A stretch of DNA of 64,000 nucleotides from UBA1227 sp045599345 (lineage in GTDB: Bacteria > Bacillota > Clostridia > Oscillospirales > Acutalibacteraceae): positions 1 to 64,000 of the forward strand of contig JAZRVV010000015.1 of NCBI GenBank assembly GCA_045599345.1, given 5' to 3'. The number at the start of each line of letters is the position of its first letter. Position 1 is the first letter of the stretch. Shown here piece by piece: positions 16,912 to 25,929 of the stretch. The translations under genes were made by a program, and so were the position numbers. A model generated the notes under the pieces. That model did no database searches, had not been told where the DNA came from, and saw only the letters and a program-made list of their open reading frames with translations.

Positions 16912-17964
16912 ATGAAGAAACTTTTTAGTTTGTTGCTTGTGATAGCTATGATGCTAACACTTTTTGCAGGCTGCTCAAAGGTCCCAGCAAAGCCATCATT
17001 TGATGATGCTGCAAAAATGGAGACTGTGCAGACAACAAAAAGGATTGAAAGCGATGGAACAGTGCGCATTGCTGGTCTTGTTGGACCAACTGGCATTGGA
17101 ATGTCTTATCTTTTCAAGTCAATTGATGAAGGCAAATCACTCAACAAATATGCGTATACAATTGAATCGGACCCTTCATTAGTCGGTCAAAAGCTCCTTT
17201 CGGGTGAACTCGACATTGCAGCACTTCCAACTAACGTTGCTGCAACACTCTATAACAAGAGTGAGGGTAAAATTAAAATCATCTCACTTGCTACACTTAA
17301 CGTTTTGTATCTCATTGAAATGGGCGAGGGCTCGGAAACGCTTGCTGATTTAAAGGGTTCCAAGTTATATCTCAGTGGACAGGGTTCTGCTCCTGAATAT
17401 GTAATGCAGTTCCTTCTTGAAAAGAACGGGCTCAAGGTCGGAACTGACGTGAATTTTAGCTTTGAATTTGGAACACATGCCGACCTGGCCGCTCTTGTTG
17501 CAAACAGCAGGGTAATGCACTGCGTGCTCCCTGAACCAAATGCAACCATCTCAACTTCCAAGGCAAGTAAGGAAAAGATTACACTTGATCTTGGCAAGGA
17601 GTGGGAGAAGGCAGTAGAGGGAACTGATGCAGAGGGAAGCGAAATCTGTATGGGCTGTATAGCCGTAAACAGTGCTTTCCTTGATAGCCGTCCAAAGGCA
17701 GTGTCTGCATTCCTTCGCGAATACAAGGCGTCGGTTAGCAACGTTAGGAGCCAGACAACAGCTCCTGAAGTAGTTGCAAATTACAAGATAGTTGAGAGCG
17801 CCGATGTGGCGAAGGAGATTATCCCAAGATGTAATATCGTTTGTATCACAGGCGATGAAATGCAAGAAAAGACAGCTGGTTTCTTAAAGGTATTGTTCGA
17901 TAGTAACAAGGCCTCCGTTGGAGGAAAACTTCCTGATGACAACTTCTACTACAAGGATAAATAA
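16912..17964 (+). CDS. ABC transporter substrate-binding lipoprotein (SsuA/NMT1-like)
   Basis: A 350-residue exported lipoprotein: basic MKK start, hydrophobic stretch and a lipobox LFAGC (Cys about residue 21). The mature part resembles the SsuA/ThiY/NMT1-like binding proteins (VGPTGIGMSYLF, SGELDIAALPTNVAATLY, LKGSKLYLSGQGSAPEYVM, GTHADLAALVA). The family binds sulfonates, nitrate, thiamine precursors or related small molecules; the ligand here is not readable. The start is set by an AGAGGAG site eight bases before ATG 16912 (ATG 16909 is also possible). It heads a three-gene importer operon. Confidence 0.85.
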   Translation: MKKLFSLLLVIAMMLTLFAGCSKVPAKPSFDDAAKMETVQTTKRIESDGTVRIAGLVGPTGIGMSYLFKSIDEGKSLNKYAYTIESDPSLVGQKLLSGELDIAALPTNVAATLYNKSEGKIKIISLATLNVLYLIEMGEGSETLADLKGSKLYLSGQGSAPEYVMQFLLEKNGLKVGTDVNFSFEFGTHADLAALVANSRVMHCVLPEPNATISTSKASKEKITLDLGKEWEKAVEGTDAEGSEICMGCIAVNSAFLDSRPKAVSAFLREYKASVSNVRSQTTAPEVVANYKIVESADVAKEIIPRCNIVCITGDEMQEKTAGFLKVLFDSNKASVGGKLPDDNFYYKDK

Positions 17965-18679
17965 AATAGCAATTGTCATACTTTGGATAGTGTTGTGGCA
18001 ACTTGCCGCAATGGCAATAGATGAGGAGATGCTTTTTGCATCTCCTTTAAGCGTTGCTGTAACATTTTCAAAATTATGCGTAACGCTTGATTTTTGGAAA
18101 ACTATTTTATTTTCTGTACTTCGTGTACTCGGTGGATTTATCATCGGATTTGTATTGACTACAACGCTCGCAGTGCTGTCAAAGAGGTTTTCATTCCTGC
18201 GAGCATTTATAAGCCCTGCTATTACTGTGATTAAGGCAACGCCTGTTGCGTCATTTATTATTCTTGCCCTTTTCTTTATTGGCAAGGACTTGGTTCCTCT
18301 CTTTATCGGAACACTTATGGTGGCGCCTATTGTATGGAATAATGTACTAGGTGGCCTTGATGCAGTAGATGTAAAACTCCTCGAGATGGCGACAGTTTTC
18401 GATATGTCTTTTGTAAAAAAGGTTCGACATATCTATATGCCATCTATTAGGCCTTATCTTATGTCTGCTGTGGGTTCAGGACTTGGCCTTTGTTGGAAGG
18501 CCGGCATCGCGGCTGAGGTTATCTGCCGCGCAACACCATCTATTGGTAATTACATCTGGGAGACAAAGTATTACTTTGAAACTGCCGAGATGTTTACATG
18601 GACTGCAACTGTTGTAGTACTATCAGTTATATTTGACAAACTCCTTTTAAAACTTTTTAAAGGAGGTGCCAAGAAGTGA
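17936..18679 (+). CDS. ABC transporter permease (SsuC-like)
   Basis: A 247-residue integral membrane protein with about six helices and the BPD_transp_1 EAA-type loop (ELL-type segment LLEMATVFDMS and ...IYMPSIRPYLMSA, about residues 148-175). The start is ATG 17936, behind GGAGGA, which means it overlaps the binding-protein gene by 29 bases. It ends on the GTG start of the ATPase. It is the channel subunit of the importer. Confidence 0.88.
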   Translation: MTTSTTRINKIAIVILWIVLWQLAAMAIDEEMLFASPLSVAVTFSKLCVTLDFWKTILFSVLRVLGGFIIGFVLTTTLAVLSKRFSFLRAFISPAITVIKATPVASFIILALFFIGKDLVPLFIGTLMVAPIVWNNVLGGLDAVDVKLLEMATVFDMSFVKKVRHIYMPSIRPYLMSAVGSGLGLCWKAGIAAEVICRATPSIGNYIWETKYYFETAEMFTWTATVVVLSVIFDKLLLKLFKGGAKK

Positions 18680-19251
18680 TAGAGGCTCATAACTTGATAA
18701 TGATATATGACGGCGATGCTGTAATTGAGGACGTGTCGTTTGCGCTCCCTGATGCGGGAATTGTGGCAATTTCCGGCCCATCAGGAGCGGGCAAGACAAC
18801 GCTTGTGCGCATGCTGTGTGGCCTTGAGGCGCCACTTTCTGGCGAGATAGTAGGCTTGCCAGAAAAAGTGGCTGTGGCCTTCCAGGAGGCGCGCCTGCTG
18901 CCTTGGTACAGTGGATATGACAATATCAAGGCAACTGTACCAGAGGCGAGTGAGGCGGATATCTATGCCGAACTCCTACGCCTTGGAATTTCCAAGGAGG
19001 ATGCGGCAAAATATCCGGCAGAACTCTCCGGTGGTATGAATCAACGCGTATGCCTTGCACGCGCATTCCTATACCAGCGTATTCATGATTGCAAATTGTT
19101 GCTCCTTGATGAGCCGTTCAATGGCCTTGATGAGGAAAACAGGCAAAGGGCTATAGAGGAAGTAAGGAGAATATCGGCATCTATTCCAGTGGTGATTGTT
19201 TCTCACATTGATAAGGATATTGAAATTTGCGATAAAGTAATAGAGATATAA
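18676..19251 (+). CDS. ABC transporter ATPase (SsuB-like, short)
   Basis: A 191-residue ATPase with Walker A GPSGAGKTT (about residues 35-43), Q-loop in VAFQEARLLPW, signature LSGGMNQRV, Walker B LLLLDEPFNG and the H-loop in VIVSHID. The usual NitT/TauT ATPases are about 240-260 residues; this one lacks the C-terminal extension but keeps every catalytic motif. It starts with GTG, overlapping the permease stop by four bases, behind AAAGGAGG. Confidence 0.9.
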   Translation: MIEAHNLIMIYDGDAVIEDVSFALPDAGIVAISGPSGAGKTTLVRMLCGLEAPLSGEIVGLPEKVAVAFQEARLLPWYSGYDNIKATVPEASEADIYAELLRLGISKEDAAKYPAELSGGMNQRVCLARAFLYQRIHDCKLLLLDEPFNGLDEENRQRAIEEVRRISASIPVVIVSHIDKDIEICDKVIEI

Positions 19252-19254
19252 GAA

Positions 19255-19283
19255 AACGACCTTCATTGCTGAAGGTCGTTTTT
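19255..19283. terminator. Intrinsic terminator between converging genes
   Basis: An 11-base-pair stem AACGACCTTCA / TGAAGGTCGTT (19255-19265, 19270-19280) with a TTGC loop and T tracts on both strands. It overlaps the last codon of the minus-strand gene ending at 19263, so it probably serves both directions. Confidence 0.88.
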
Positions 19284-20093
19284 GTTTATGCCTTTTTTAA
19301 GTTCTCCTTCGAAATCATAGTCGAAGAGAGGTGACAGTGTAGTGCCCTCGTTTACAAAACTCCAGAATGATGAAACGATTTCTGGATAATCAAGCAATGC
19401 CTTAGCTTTTAGTTCGTCGATAGTTTGGTTTGATGCCTTGCATAGTGGCAATTCCTTTTTATCGACAAAGAGGTCACCAAGGTGTCCGGGATTTTTAAGG
19501 AGCTTTAAGATGGCTCTTAAAATCCGCTTCTTGATTCCACGTGGGGAGTAGAGCAAATGAATAAATAGCTTTTGCCCATTGATTACTCGATACATTACGC
19601 TTCCACTGTATGTAAAGAACTGGCTGATAGCATTTGCGCTCTCTTTTGACGGGATGAGGCTGAATGAACGGTCAACCTTAACCGGGTTGCAATTTGCACG
19701 GAGTAGGTGCGCCTCATACTGTGCCTCAATATAGTTGTGAGAGAGTGGGCCTTGTGCTGTCAAGTCGTTTATGTAGCCATGGCAATGGCTGTCCAGTGTA
19801 AAGTGGGTTAAAAAACCACACATATAAGCCGTCATTGCATCATGGTAAATAGTGTTTTGCTTTAATGCATCGCTACACTGTGTGAAAAACTCTCGACCAG
19901 TTACTCGGTGGAGTTTCGATCCATACTTGTTGATACTAAGGTCATAAAAGTTATAACTATAGAAGAAGATGTCTGGACCGTGTACACCAAAGTTATAGAT
20001 GTCGATGTACTTTTCACAGATTTCTTTTAAGTCAACTGGAAGGGTAGCAAGACACAGCTGCCCAAAACAGTAATGCGCATATATGGCAGGCAT
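19263..20093 (-). CDS. Zinc-dependent phospholipase C-like protein
   Basis: A 276-residue protein matching the zn_dep_PLPC family found in clostridia. The metal-binding His and Asp residues are visible in AHYCFG (about 6-11), NFGVHGPDIFFYS (about 35-47) and FLTHFTLDSHCHG (about 94-106). No signal peptide is seen, unlike secreted phospholipase C toxins, so a cytoplasmic hydrolase of unknown substrate is more likely. It is the last gene of a leftward run with ackA and the aquaporin, five bases after the aquaporin stop. Confidence 0.8.
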   Translation of the reverse strand: MPAIYAHYCFGQLCLATLPVDLKEICEKYIDIYNFGVHGPDIFFYSYNFYDLSINKYGSKLHRVTGREFFTQCSDALKQNTIYHDAMTAYMCGFLTHFTLDSHCHGYINDLTAQGPLSHNYIEAQYEAHLLRANCNPVKVDRSFSLIPSKESANAISQFFTYSGSVMYRVINGQKLFIHLLYSPRGIKKRILRAILKLLKNPGHLGDLFVDKKELPLCKASNQTIDELKAKALLDYPEIVSSFWSFVNEGTTLSPLFDYDFEGELKKGINKNDLQQ

Positions 20094-20098
20094 AAAGA

Positions 20099-20794
20099 TT
20101 ATTCTTTAGCAGCCTTGAGTGCCTTGTATGCGAATGCTGCGAGAGCACCACCAGCGAGAGGTGCTAATACGAATACCCAAAGGCAAGCGATTGGAGCTGT
20201 GTTGCCTGTGAATGCTGCGATGAGTGCAGGACCAAAGCTACGAGCTGGGTTAACGCTTGTGCCTGTAAGGCCAATGCCAAGGATATGTACGAGTGTAAGT
20301 GTGAGACCGATGATAAGGCCACCAAATGAACCGTGACCAGCATCGCTGTCTGTTACACCAAGGATTGTAAGAACAAAGATGAATGTGAGTACGAGCTCAA
20401 CAAGAAGACCAGCAATTGCGCTGCCGTTTACGCCAGCAAGACCGTTTGTACCAAGTCCACCAGTCATGTCTTCTACGCCGCCAAGCTTAAAGATAGCGAG
20501 CAAGAGAGCCGAACCTGCTGTTGCGCCAAGGCACTGTGAAATAACATATCCAACGAAATCCTTTGACTTCATTCCGCCTGAAAGGAGAACGCCAAGAGAT
20601 ACTGCTGGGTTGATGTGGCAACCAGAGATGTTGCCTACACAGTAAGCCATGCCAACAATAACAAGACCAAATGCAAGAGCTGTGAGGATATATCCGCCAC
20701 CGTTTACAGCGTCACATCCAACGAGCATTGCTGTACCGCATCCAAGGAATACGAGTACGAATGTGCCAATGAATTCTGCAATGTACTTTTTCAT
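20099..20794 (-). CDS. Aquaporin (AqpZ-like, MIP family)
   Basis: A 231-residue MIP-family channel with six helices. The two pore motifs are NPAVS (about residue 63) and NPARS (about 185), and the selectivity residues around the second one (TSVNPARSFGPAL) look like the water-specific AqpZ group rather than glycerol facilitators, which have NPARD. It follows ackA by 17 bases and probably shares its transcript. Confidence 0.9.
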   Translation of the reverse strand: MKKYIAEFIGTFVLVFLGCGTAMLVGCDAVNGGGYILTALAFGLVIVGMAYCVGNISGCHINPAVSLGVLLSGGMKSKDFVGYVISQCLGATAGSALLLAIFKLGGVEDMTGGLGTNGLAGVNGSAIAGLLVELVLTFIFVLTILGVTDSDAGHGSFGGLIIGLTLTLVHILGIGLTGTSVNPARSFGPALIAAFTGNTAPIACLWVFVLAPLAGGALAAFAYKALKAAKE

Positions 20795-20811
20795 AATTTT
20801 AGCCTCTTTTT

Positions 20812-22011
20812 TTATAAATTTTCAACGATTGCTTTGGTATCCCTTGCAATCATAAGTTCCTCATTTGTAGGAATAACAAAAACCTCAACCTTGGAGTCAG
20901 GAGTAGAAATCTTGACTTCCTTGCCACGGCAATTGTTTGCTTCCTTGTCTATTTTAACACCGATGTATGAGAGGTTTTCACATACACGCTCGCGGAATCC
21001 ATAAGCGTTTTCACCGACGCCTGCTGTAAAGCAGATGGCGTCGACTCCACCGAGCGCTGCGATAAAGCCACCGATGTACTTGGTTACTTGGTAATCAAGT
21101 ATGTCGAGTGCGAGCTGTGCGCGCTCGTTTCCGTCTGCTGCAGCCATCTCTACGTCACGCATGTCAGATGAGACACCAGAAATGCCTAGAAGACCAGACT
21201 TTTTATTCATCATTTGGTCAGTTTCGGCAGGTGTGAGTCCTTCTTTTGCCTGGATGTAGGTGATGGCTGATGGGTCAACTCCGCCACAGCGGGAGCCCAT
21301 AATGAAACCATCAAGTGGTGTGATACCCATTGTTGTATCGATAACCTTGTCATCCTTAATTGCTGAAAGTGATGAGCCGTTACCGATGTGTGCAACGATT
21401 ACCTTTTTGCCCTCAAGGCTTGTGCCCCAGATTTCAGCGAGTCTCTTTGATACATATCTGTGAGATGTGCCGTGGAAGCCGTAACGGCGAACCTGGTACT
21501 TCTCATAGTACTCGTATGGTACTGGGAAAATGAATGCCTTTGGTGGCATTGTTGAATGGAATGCATTGTCAAATACAACTACCTCTGGCTTGTCCATGCC
21601 AAATACTTCTTGGCAGGCATTGATGCCTTGAAGGTGAGCTGCATTGTGGAGTGGGGCGAGGTCGATTAGGGATTCAATACCCTTTTTAACTTCCTCTGTT
21701 ACGAGAACGCTGTCGTTAAAGAGTGCGCCGCCTTGTACTATGCGGTGACCGATAGCATCGATCTCGTCAAGGGAGTCAATAACCTTTGTCTCACCCTCGG
21801 TGAGCGCTTTCTTGACCTCGTAGAAAGCTTCTGTGTGGTTGCTGAGAATGTTGTTGTTTTCGACTTTTCTGCCGTCTGCGGTTTTGCCCTCAAAGTGGCC
21901 GTCTACGCCTATTCGCTCGCAAAGGCCCTTGGCAATAAGCTTTTCACCCTCCATATCAATGAGTTGATACTTGAGTGATGAACTGCCGCAATTTACAACT
22001 AAGATTTTCAT
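20812..22011 (-). CDS. ackA: Acetate kinase
   Basis: A 399-residue acetate kinase, full length. Family motifs are NCGSSSLKY at the N-terminus, FHSTMP, RYGFHGTSHRYV (about 170-182), HIGNGSS and GVGENAY. It makes ATP and acetate from acetyl phosphate, the main ATP-yielding step for a fermenter like this. AAAGAGG precedes the ATG. No phosphotransacetylase gene is next to it. It diverges from tmcAL across a 100-base region. Confidence 0.97.
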   Translation of the reverse strand: MKILVVNCGSSSLKYQLIDMEGEKLIAKGLCERIGVDGHFEGKTADGRKVENNNILSNHTEAFYEVKKALTEGETKVIDSLDEIDAIGHRIVQGGALFNDSVLVTEEVKKGIESLIDLAPLHNAAHLQGINACQEVFGMDKPEVVVFDNAFHSTMPPKAFIFPVPYEYYEKYQVRRYGFHGTSHRYVSKRLAEIWGTSLEGKKVIVAHIGNGSSLSAIKDDKVIDTTMGITPLDGFIMGSRCGGVDPSAITYIQAKEGLTPAETDQMMNKKSGLLGISGVSSDMRDVEMAAADGNERAQLALDILDYQVTKYIGGFIAALGGVDAICFTAGVGENAYGFRERVCENLSYIGVKIDKEANNCRGKEVKISTPDSKVEVFVIPTNEELMIARDTKAIVENL

Positions 22012-22112
22012 TGCGTTACCTCTTTTACTAAATAATTCCTTAGGTATTATATATTAAAGAAAAGTTGCGGTCAATCACCTTTTGTTCTACAATATAGTAA
22101 GAGGTGATAGTG

Positions 22113-23306
22113 GTGAAAGTAGTAGGACTCATAGCAGAATATAATCCTTATCACAATGGACATCAATATATGATAAATGCTTGCCGCGAGCAGGGCGCAA
22201 CGCATATCGTTGCGGTTATGAGCGGCAATTTTGTGCAACGCGGTAGCGTTGCTATAATGGACAAGCGTGCGCGTGCAAGAGCTGCACTCCTTGGCGGCGT
22301 TGACCTGGTAATAGAATTACCAGTGCCTTGGGCCGTCTCAACTGCTGAGCTTTTTGCACGAGGTGGCGTGTCCGCACTGCTCGGTCTTGGCGCTATTGAC
22401 ACACTTGCCTTTGGCTGTGAGACAGCAGACAAGGACCTTCTCATCAAGGCAGCGGACGCTGTCTGTGACATCAAGGTCCATGAGCTTATCAAAGACAAGC
22501 TCACTGGCGGCGTAACCTACGCCGCTGCGAGGGAAGCGGCGGTTCTTGAACTCTATGGTGAGGAGATTGCTAGCGTAATTCGTATGCCTAACAATATCTT
22601 GGCAGTGGAGTACATCAAAGCAATGCGCTCGCTTGGCGCAAACTTTGATATTATGCCGATAAAGCGCATTGGCGCTGAGCATGACTCACTTAAGGAGAAC
22701 GGGGATTCTCGCAGCGCATCTGCCCTTAGGATAATGCTTGAGCGTGGCGACGAGACAGCATTTGATTTTATGCCACAGTCATCAATTGATGAGTTTAAAC
22801 GCCTCCAAAAGGTGGGACGCGCACCGGTTACTATAGATGACAGCGAGCGTGCTATTCTCTCAAGGCTTCGTATGCTCAGTGTTGAGGATATCAAAGAGGC
22901 ACCTGATGTATCCGAGGGACTGGAAAATAGGATTTATAATGCTATAATGAGTGCAACCTCACTTGAGGAACTCTATTCAATAGTCAAAACAAAGCGATAT
23001 ACCCATTCTAGAATTCGCAGAATTGTCACCGCTTTGTACCTTGGCATTTTGCCATCTGATGCACTTCACAGAGTGCCATATATCAGAGTGCTCGGCTTCA
23101 CTGAAAAGGGAAGGGAAGTATTAAAGGCTGCAAAGGACGCTTCAAGCTTGCCAATAATCATGAAATCTTCCCAGACCTACGAGCTTTCTGACTATGCAAA
23201 GCATGTGTTTGAACTAGAGTGTAAAGCAACTAACCTTTACAACCTGGCAACGCCGCGCATTTTACCTTGTGGAACGGAGCTTACAGACGAAGTAATAATG
23301 ATATGA
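22113..23306 (+). CDS. tmcAL: tRNA(Met) cytidine acetate ligase TmcAL
   Basis: A 397-residue protein of the TmcAL (YlbM) family, which uses acetate and ATP to make N4-acetylcytidine at the wobble base of elongator tRNA-Met. The N-terminal nucleotidyltransferase motif IAEYNPYHNGH (about 6-16, with the HxGH-like pair) and the SGNFVQRG segment are clear. Start: GTG 22113, seven to eight bases after AAGAGG, giving the usual MKVVG-type N-terminus; GTG codons at 22104 and 22110 are less well placed. It overlaps mtaB by four bases. Confidence 0.92.
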   Translation: MKVVGLIAEYNPYHNGHQYMINACREQGATHIVAVMSGNFVQRGSVAIMDKRARARAALLGGVDLVIELPVPWAVSTAELFARGGVSALLGLGAIDTLAFGCETADKDLLIKAADAVCDIKVHELIKDKLTGGVTYAAAREAAVLELYGEEIASVIRMPNNILAVEYIKAMRSLGANFDIMPIKRIGAEHDSLKENGDSRSASALRIMLERGDETAFDFMPQSSIDEFKRLQKVGRAPVTIDDSERAILSRLRMLSVEDIKEAPDVSEGLENRIYNAIMSATSLEELYSIVKTKRYTHSRIRRIVTALYLGILPSDALHRVPYIRVLGFTEKGREVLKAAKDASSLPIIMKSSQTYELSDYAKHVFELECKATNLYNLATPRILPCGTELTDEVIMI

Positions 23307-24589
23307 AAAACCTTTATTTATATACGCTTGGATGCAAAGTAAATCAGTATGAAACAGAGGCTTTGGCAGAACTTTTCATCGGTGCTGGATACAGCATTGT
23401 TGAGAGTCCTGCAAAGGCCCAAGTAATTGTTGTCAATTCATGTACTGTAACTGCAAATTCTGACCAAAAAACAAGGCAGGCTGTGCGCCGATTTAAGCGC
23501 AACAATCCTGATGCCTTAGTTGTACTTTGTGGCTGTATGCCACAGGCGTATCCAAATAAGGCAGCAGAACTCATAGAGGCCGATATAATAACGGGCAACA
23601 AGGATCATAAATTGATACTTGAATATGTGGAGAAGAAGTTACCTTCTGATAATCAGATAGTTGATATTCCGGAGCACAAAAAAGGCGATGCCTTTGAGGA
23701 ATTTGAGGTTGAAAACTTTGGTGGGCGCACACGCGCATTTATCAAAATTCAGGATGGTTGTGACCGCTTCTGCTCTTACTGTATTATCCCAACATCACGT
23801 GGTCGTTCAAGGTCAAGAAGCCTTGAGAATTTGAGCGTTGAGCTCGACAAGATTAAGGATGCAGGCTACAGGGAAGTGGTGCTCGTTGGCATCAATTTCT
23901 GTTGCTATGGGCTCGATATTGGCAAGACTTTTGTTGACCCGATTGAACTTGCTTGTAGCAAGGGCTTTGACCGCGTTCGCATAGGATCTCTCGAGTATGA
24001 CAACATCAGCGATGAGGCAATAGAGCGCCTCTCAAAACTCCCAAACTTTTGCCCACAGTTTCACATGTCGCTCCAGAGTGGCTGTGACAAGACACTTCGT
24101 GACATGAACCGTCACTACACGAGCGAGGAGTATTTAGCCCTTTGCAACAAATTGCGTGCGGCGTTTTCTGACGCAACAATTACAACTGACCTTATGGTCG
24201 GTTTTGCTGGCGAGACGGATGAGGACTTTGAAAAATCCCTTGCCTTTGCTCGCAAAGTTGGATTTGAAAAGATACATGTTTTCCCTTATTCAGAGCGCCC
24301 TGGCACGAGGGCACTTTCGATTGAGCCTAAGGTGGCGCCTGCCGTCAAGGACGAGCGCGCCCACCGTGCAATCGCCCTTGCAAGTGAGCTTCGTGCCAAG
24401 TTCCTGTCGTCGCAGATAGGACGCACGGTAAACGTCCTCTGCGAGACGTATGAGGATGGCTTTGTTCAAGGATATACCGAGAACTATACACCGGTAAAAT
24501 TTAAATCTGATGCGCCAATAAACAACGAAATTGTTCAAGTAAAAATAACTCAAGCTTTAGATGATTTCGTTTTAGGGGACAGAGTATAA
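23303..24589 (+). CDS. mtaB: tRNA t6A37 methylthiotransferase MtaB
   Basis: A 428-residue radical-SAM methylthiotransferase that turns t6A37 into ms2t6A37 in tRNA. Order: N-terminal UPF0004 domain (TLGCKVNQYE at about 7-16, with two further Cys in NSCTVTANSD and LCGCMPQ), radical-SAM motif CDRFCSYC (about 150-157), then a TRAM domain at the C-terminus. The TLGCKVNQYE form marks the MtaB group rather than MiaB. It starts on ATGA with the tmcAL stop, so two tRNA modification genes are coupled. Confidence 0.93.
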   Translation: MKNLYLYTLGCKVNQYETEALAELFIGAGYSIVESPAKAQVIVVNSCTVTANSDQKTRQAVRRFKRNNPDALVVLCGCMPQAYPNKAAELIEADIITGNKDHKLILEYVEKKLPSDNQIVDIPEHKKGDAFEEFEVENFGGRTRAFIKIQDGCDRFCSYCIIPTSRGRSRSRSLENLSVELDKIKDAGYREVVLVGINFCCYGLDIGKTFVDPIELACSKGFDRVRIGSLEYDNISDEAIERLSKLPNFCPQFHMSLQSGCDKTLRDMNRHYTSEEYLALCNKLRAAFSDATITTDLMVGFAGETDEDFEKSLAFARKVGFEKIHVFPYSERPGTRALSIEPKVAPAVKDERAHRAIALASELRAKFLSSQIGRTVNVLCETYEDGFVQGYTENYTPVKFKSDAPINNEIVQVKITQALDDFVLGDRV

Positions 24590-24595
24590 AAGGAG

Positions 24596-24630
24596 AGAGG
24601 ACCTGGAAAAACTCCAGGTCCTCTTTATTA
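24596..24630 (+). terminator. Intrinsic terminator after mtaB
   Basis: A 12-base-pair stem AGAGGACCTGGA / TCCAGGTCCTCT (24596-24607, 24613-24624) with a five-base loop. The following T tract is weak (TTATTA). Confidence 0.75.
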
Positions 24631-24657
24631 ACATATTAATAATTTTACCTTATCCGT

Positions 24658-24686
24658 TTGACTAGAATGGCCTAAAATGGTATTAT
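24658..24686 (+). promoter_or_regulatory. Promoter of the lipase-like gene
   Basis: TTGACT and TATTAT are separated by 17 bases (24658-24663 and 24681-24686), 47 bases before the ATG at 24734. It probably also serves the citrate synthase gene. Confidence 0.6.
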
Positions 24687-24733
24687 CTTATCTGTATTAT
24701 TATCGCACAACTTACCTGGGGAGGTAATTTAGT

Positions 24734-25912
24734 ATGTTTGAACACAAGAACTTATATCCAGTAATATTGGTTCCTGGCGTTGTAGGTTATGGTGAGGAAA
24801 CTATCCTTCATAAGGTGGTTCCTTATTTTGGCCTTACATCAACAAGCTATGAGAAGGTTATTAAGGACATGGGTATGGATTGCCATACTGCAACTTTTGA
24901 ACTTCTCTCTAGCATTTGGGATAGAACATGTGAACTCTATGCTCAAATAGTTGGTGGCACAGTTGACTATGGTAAAGCTCATAGCGAGAAGTATGGACAT
25001 GCTCGCTATGGCAAGACATATAACAAGCCAATGATAGAGTCTTGGGATAAAATTACTCTTATCGCACATGGCTTTGGTGCACCTGTTGCACGTCTTTTCA
25101 TTGAACTTTTAAACAATGGTTCTGCTGAGGAGACATCTGCAACACCTGCAAATGAACTTTCAGATTTATTCAAGGGCGGTTTTTATAACAAGATTCATGC
25201 GCTTATCACAATTGCTGGTATTAATGAGGGTATCTCAACCGCAGAGGCATTTGAGGGACGTTTCCCTGGTGCCAAGAAGGTGATGGCAAAGGCAGCAACT
25301 GTTGCTGATATAGCACTCAAGTTTAAGGATTTTGTTGATCCATACGATCAGAGACGTGGCATACCAGTATCACAGCACGCTGTAAGTGCACGTCTTGAAA
25401 AGGTTGATGGTAAGAACAAACTCAAGTTTGATGAGAATGCAATTGACACTTACCTTTCAAAAGAGGACAACATTTTCTATGATATGGGTCCTCTTGGTAT
25501 GGCAAAGCTCAACAGCAAGCTTGGTACATTTGACAACATCTTTTATTTCTCACTCTCTGGCGAAGTAACAAGCAATATAATGGACAAGGTTACTTTACCA
25601 AAGCTTGCGGCTGGAATTACTCTTCCAACAACTGTTCTTATTTCTACTTTTGAGAACTACCTCCCTGAATTCCCAATTATCACAAAGCGTGACCATGACA
25701 ATGATGGTCTTGTAAATACAAATGCTCAGATGCCACCTATTAACGAGTCGGCAACAGCATTTAAGGATATTAGCAGATGTCAGCCTGGTGTTTGGTATCA
25801 GATGCCAGTTGAAACTCGTAACCATTTCTCTTTCATGGGTCTCTTTGTTCGCCCTGATAAGTTTAGAAATGAAATCTTCGATCTTATGAAGATTGTCTGC
25901 AATCTAGAATAA
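24734..25912 (+). CDS. Family I.5-like lipase homologue lacking the catalytic serine
   Basis: A 392-residue alpha/beta-hydrolase resembling staphylococcal/thermoalkalophilic lipases: YPVILVPGVVGYG at the oxyanion strand, a long lid-like region, the elbow segment, DGLVNT with a candidate Asp, and RNHFSFMG with a candidate His. The elbow reads LIAHGFGAP (Gly at about residue 113), where active members have AHSxGG, so the nucleophile Ser is replaced by Gly. The codon is GGC, not a frameshift. There is no signal peptide, although the family is normally secreted. Probably a non-enzymatic or altered-function protein. It ends 17 bases before the citrate synthase start, so the two are likely co-transcribed. 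Confidence 0.75.
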   Translation: MFEHKNLYPVILVPGVVGYGEETILHKVVPYFGLTSTSYEKVIKDMGMDCHTATFELLSSIWDRTCELYAQIVGGTVDYGKAHSEKYGHARYGKTYNKPMIESWDKITLIAHGFGAPVARLFIELLNNGSAEETSATPANELSDLFKGGFYNKIHALITIAGINEGISTAEAFEGRFPGAKKVMAKAATVADIALKFKDFVDPYDQRRGIPVSQHAVSARLEKVDGKNKLKFDENAIDTYLSKEDNIFYDMGPLGMAKLNSKLGTFDNIFYFSLSGEVTSNIMDKVTLPKLAAGITLPTTVLISTFENYLPEFPIITKRDHDNDGLVNTNAQMPPINESATAFKDISRCQPGVWYQMPVETRNHFSFMGLFVRPDKFRNEIFDLMKIVCNLE

Positions 25913-25929
25913 TTTAAGGAGATAGCACA

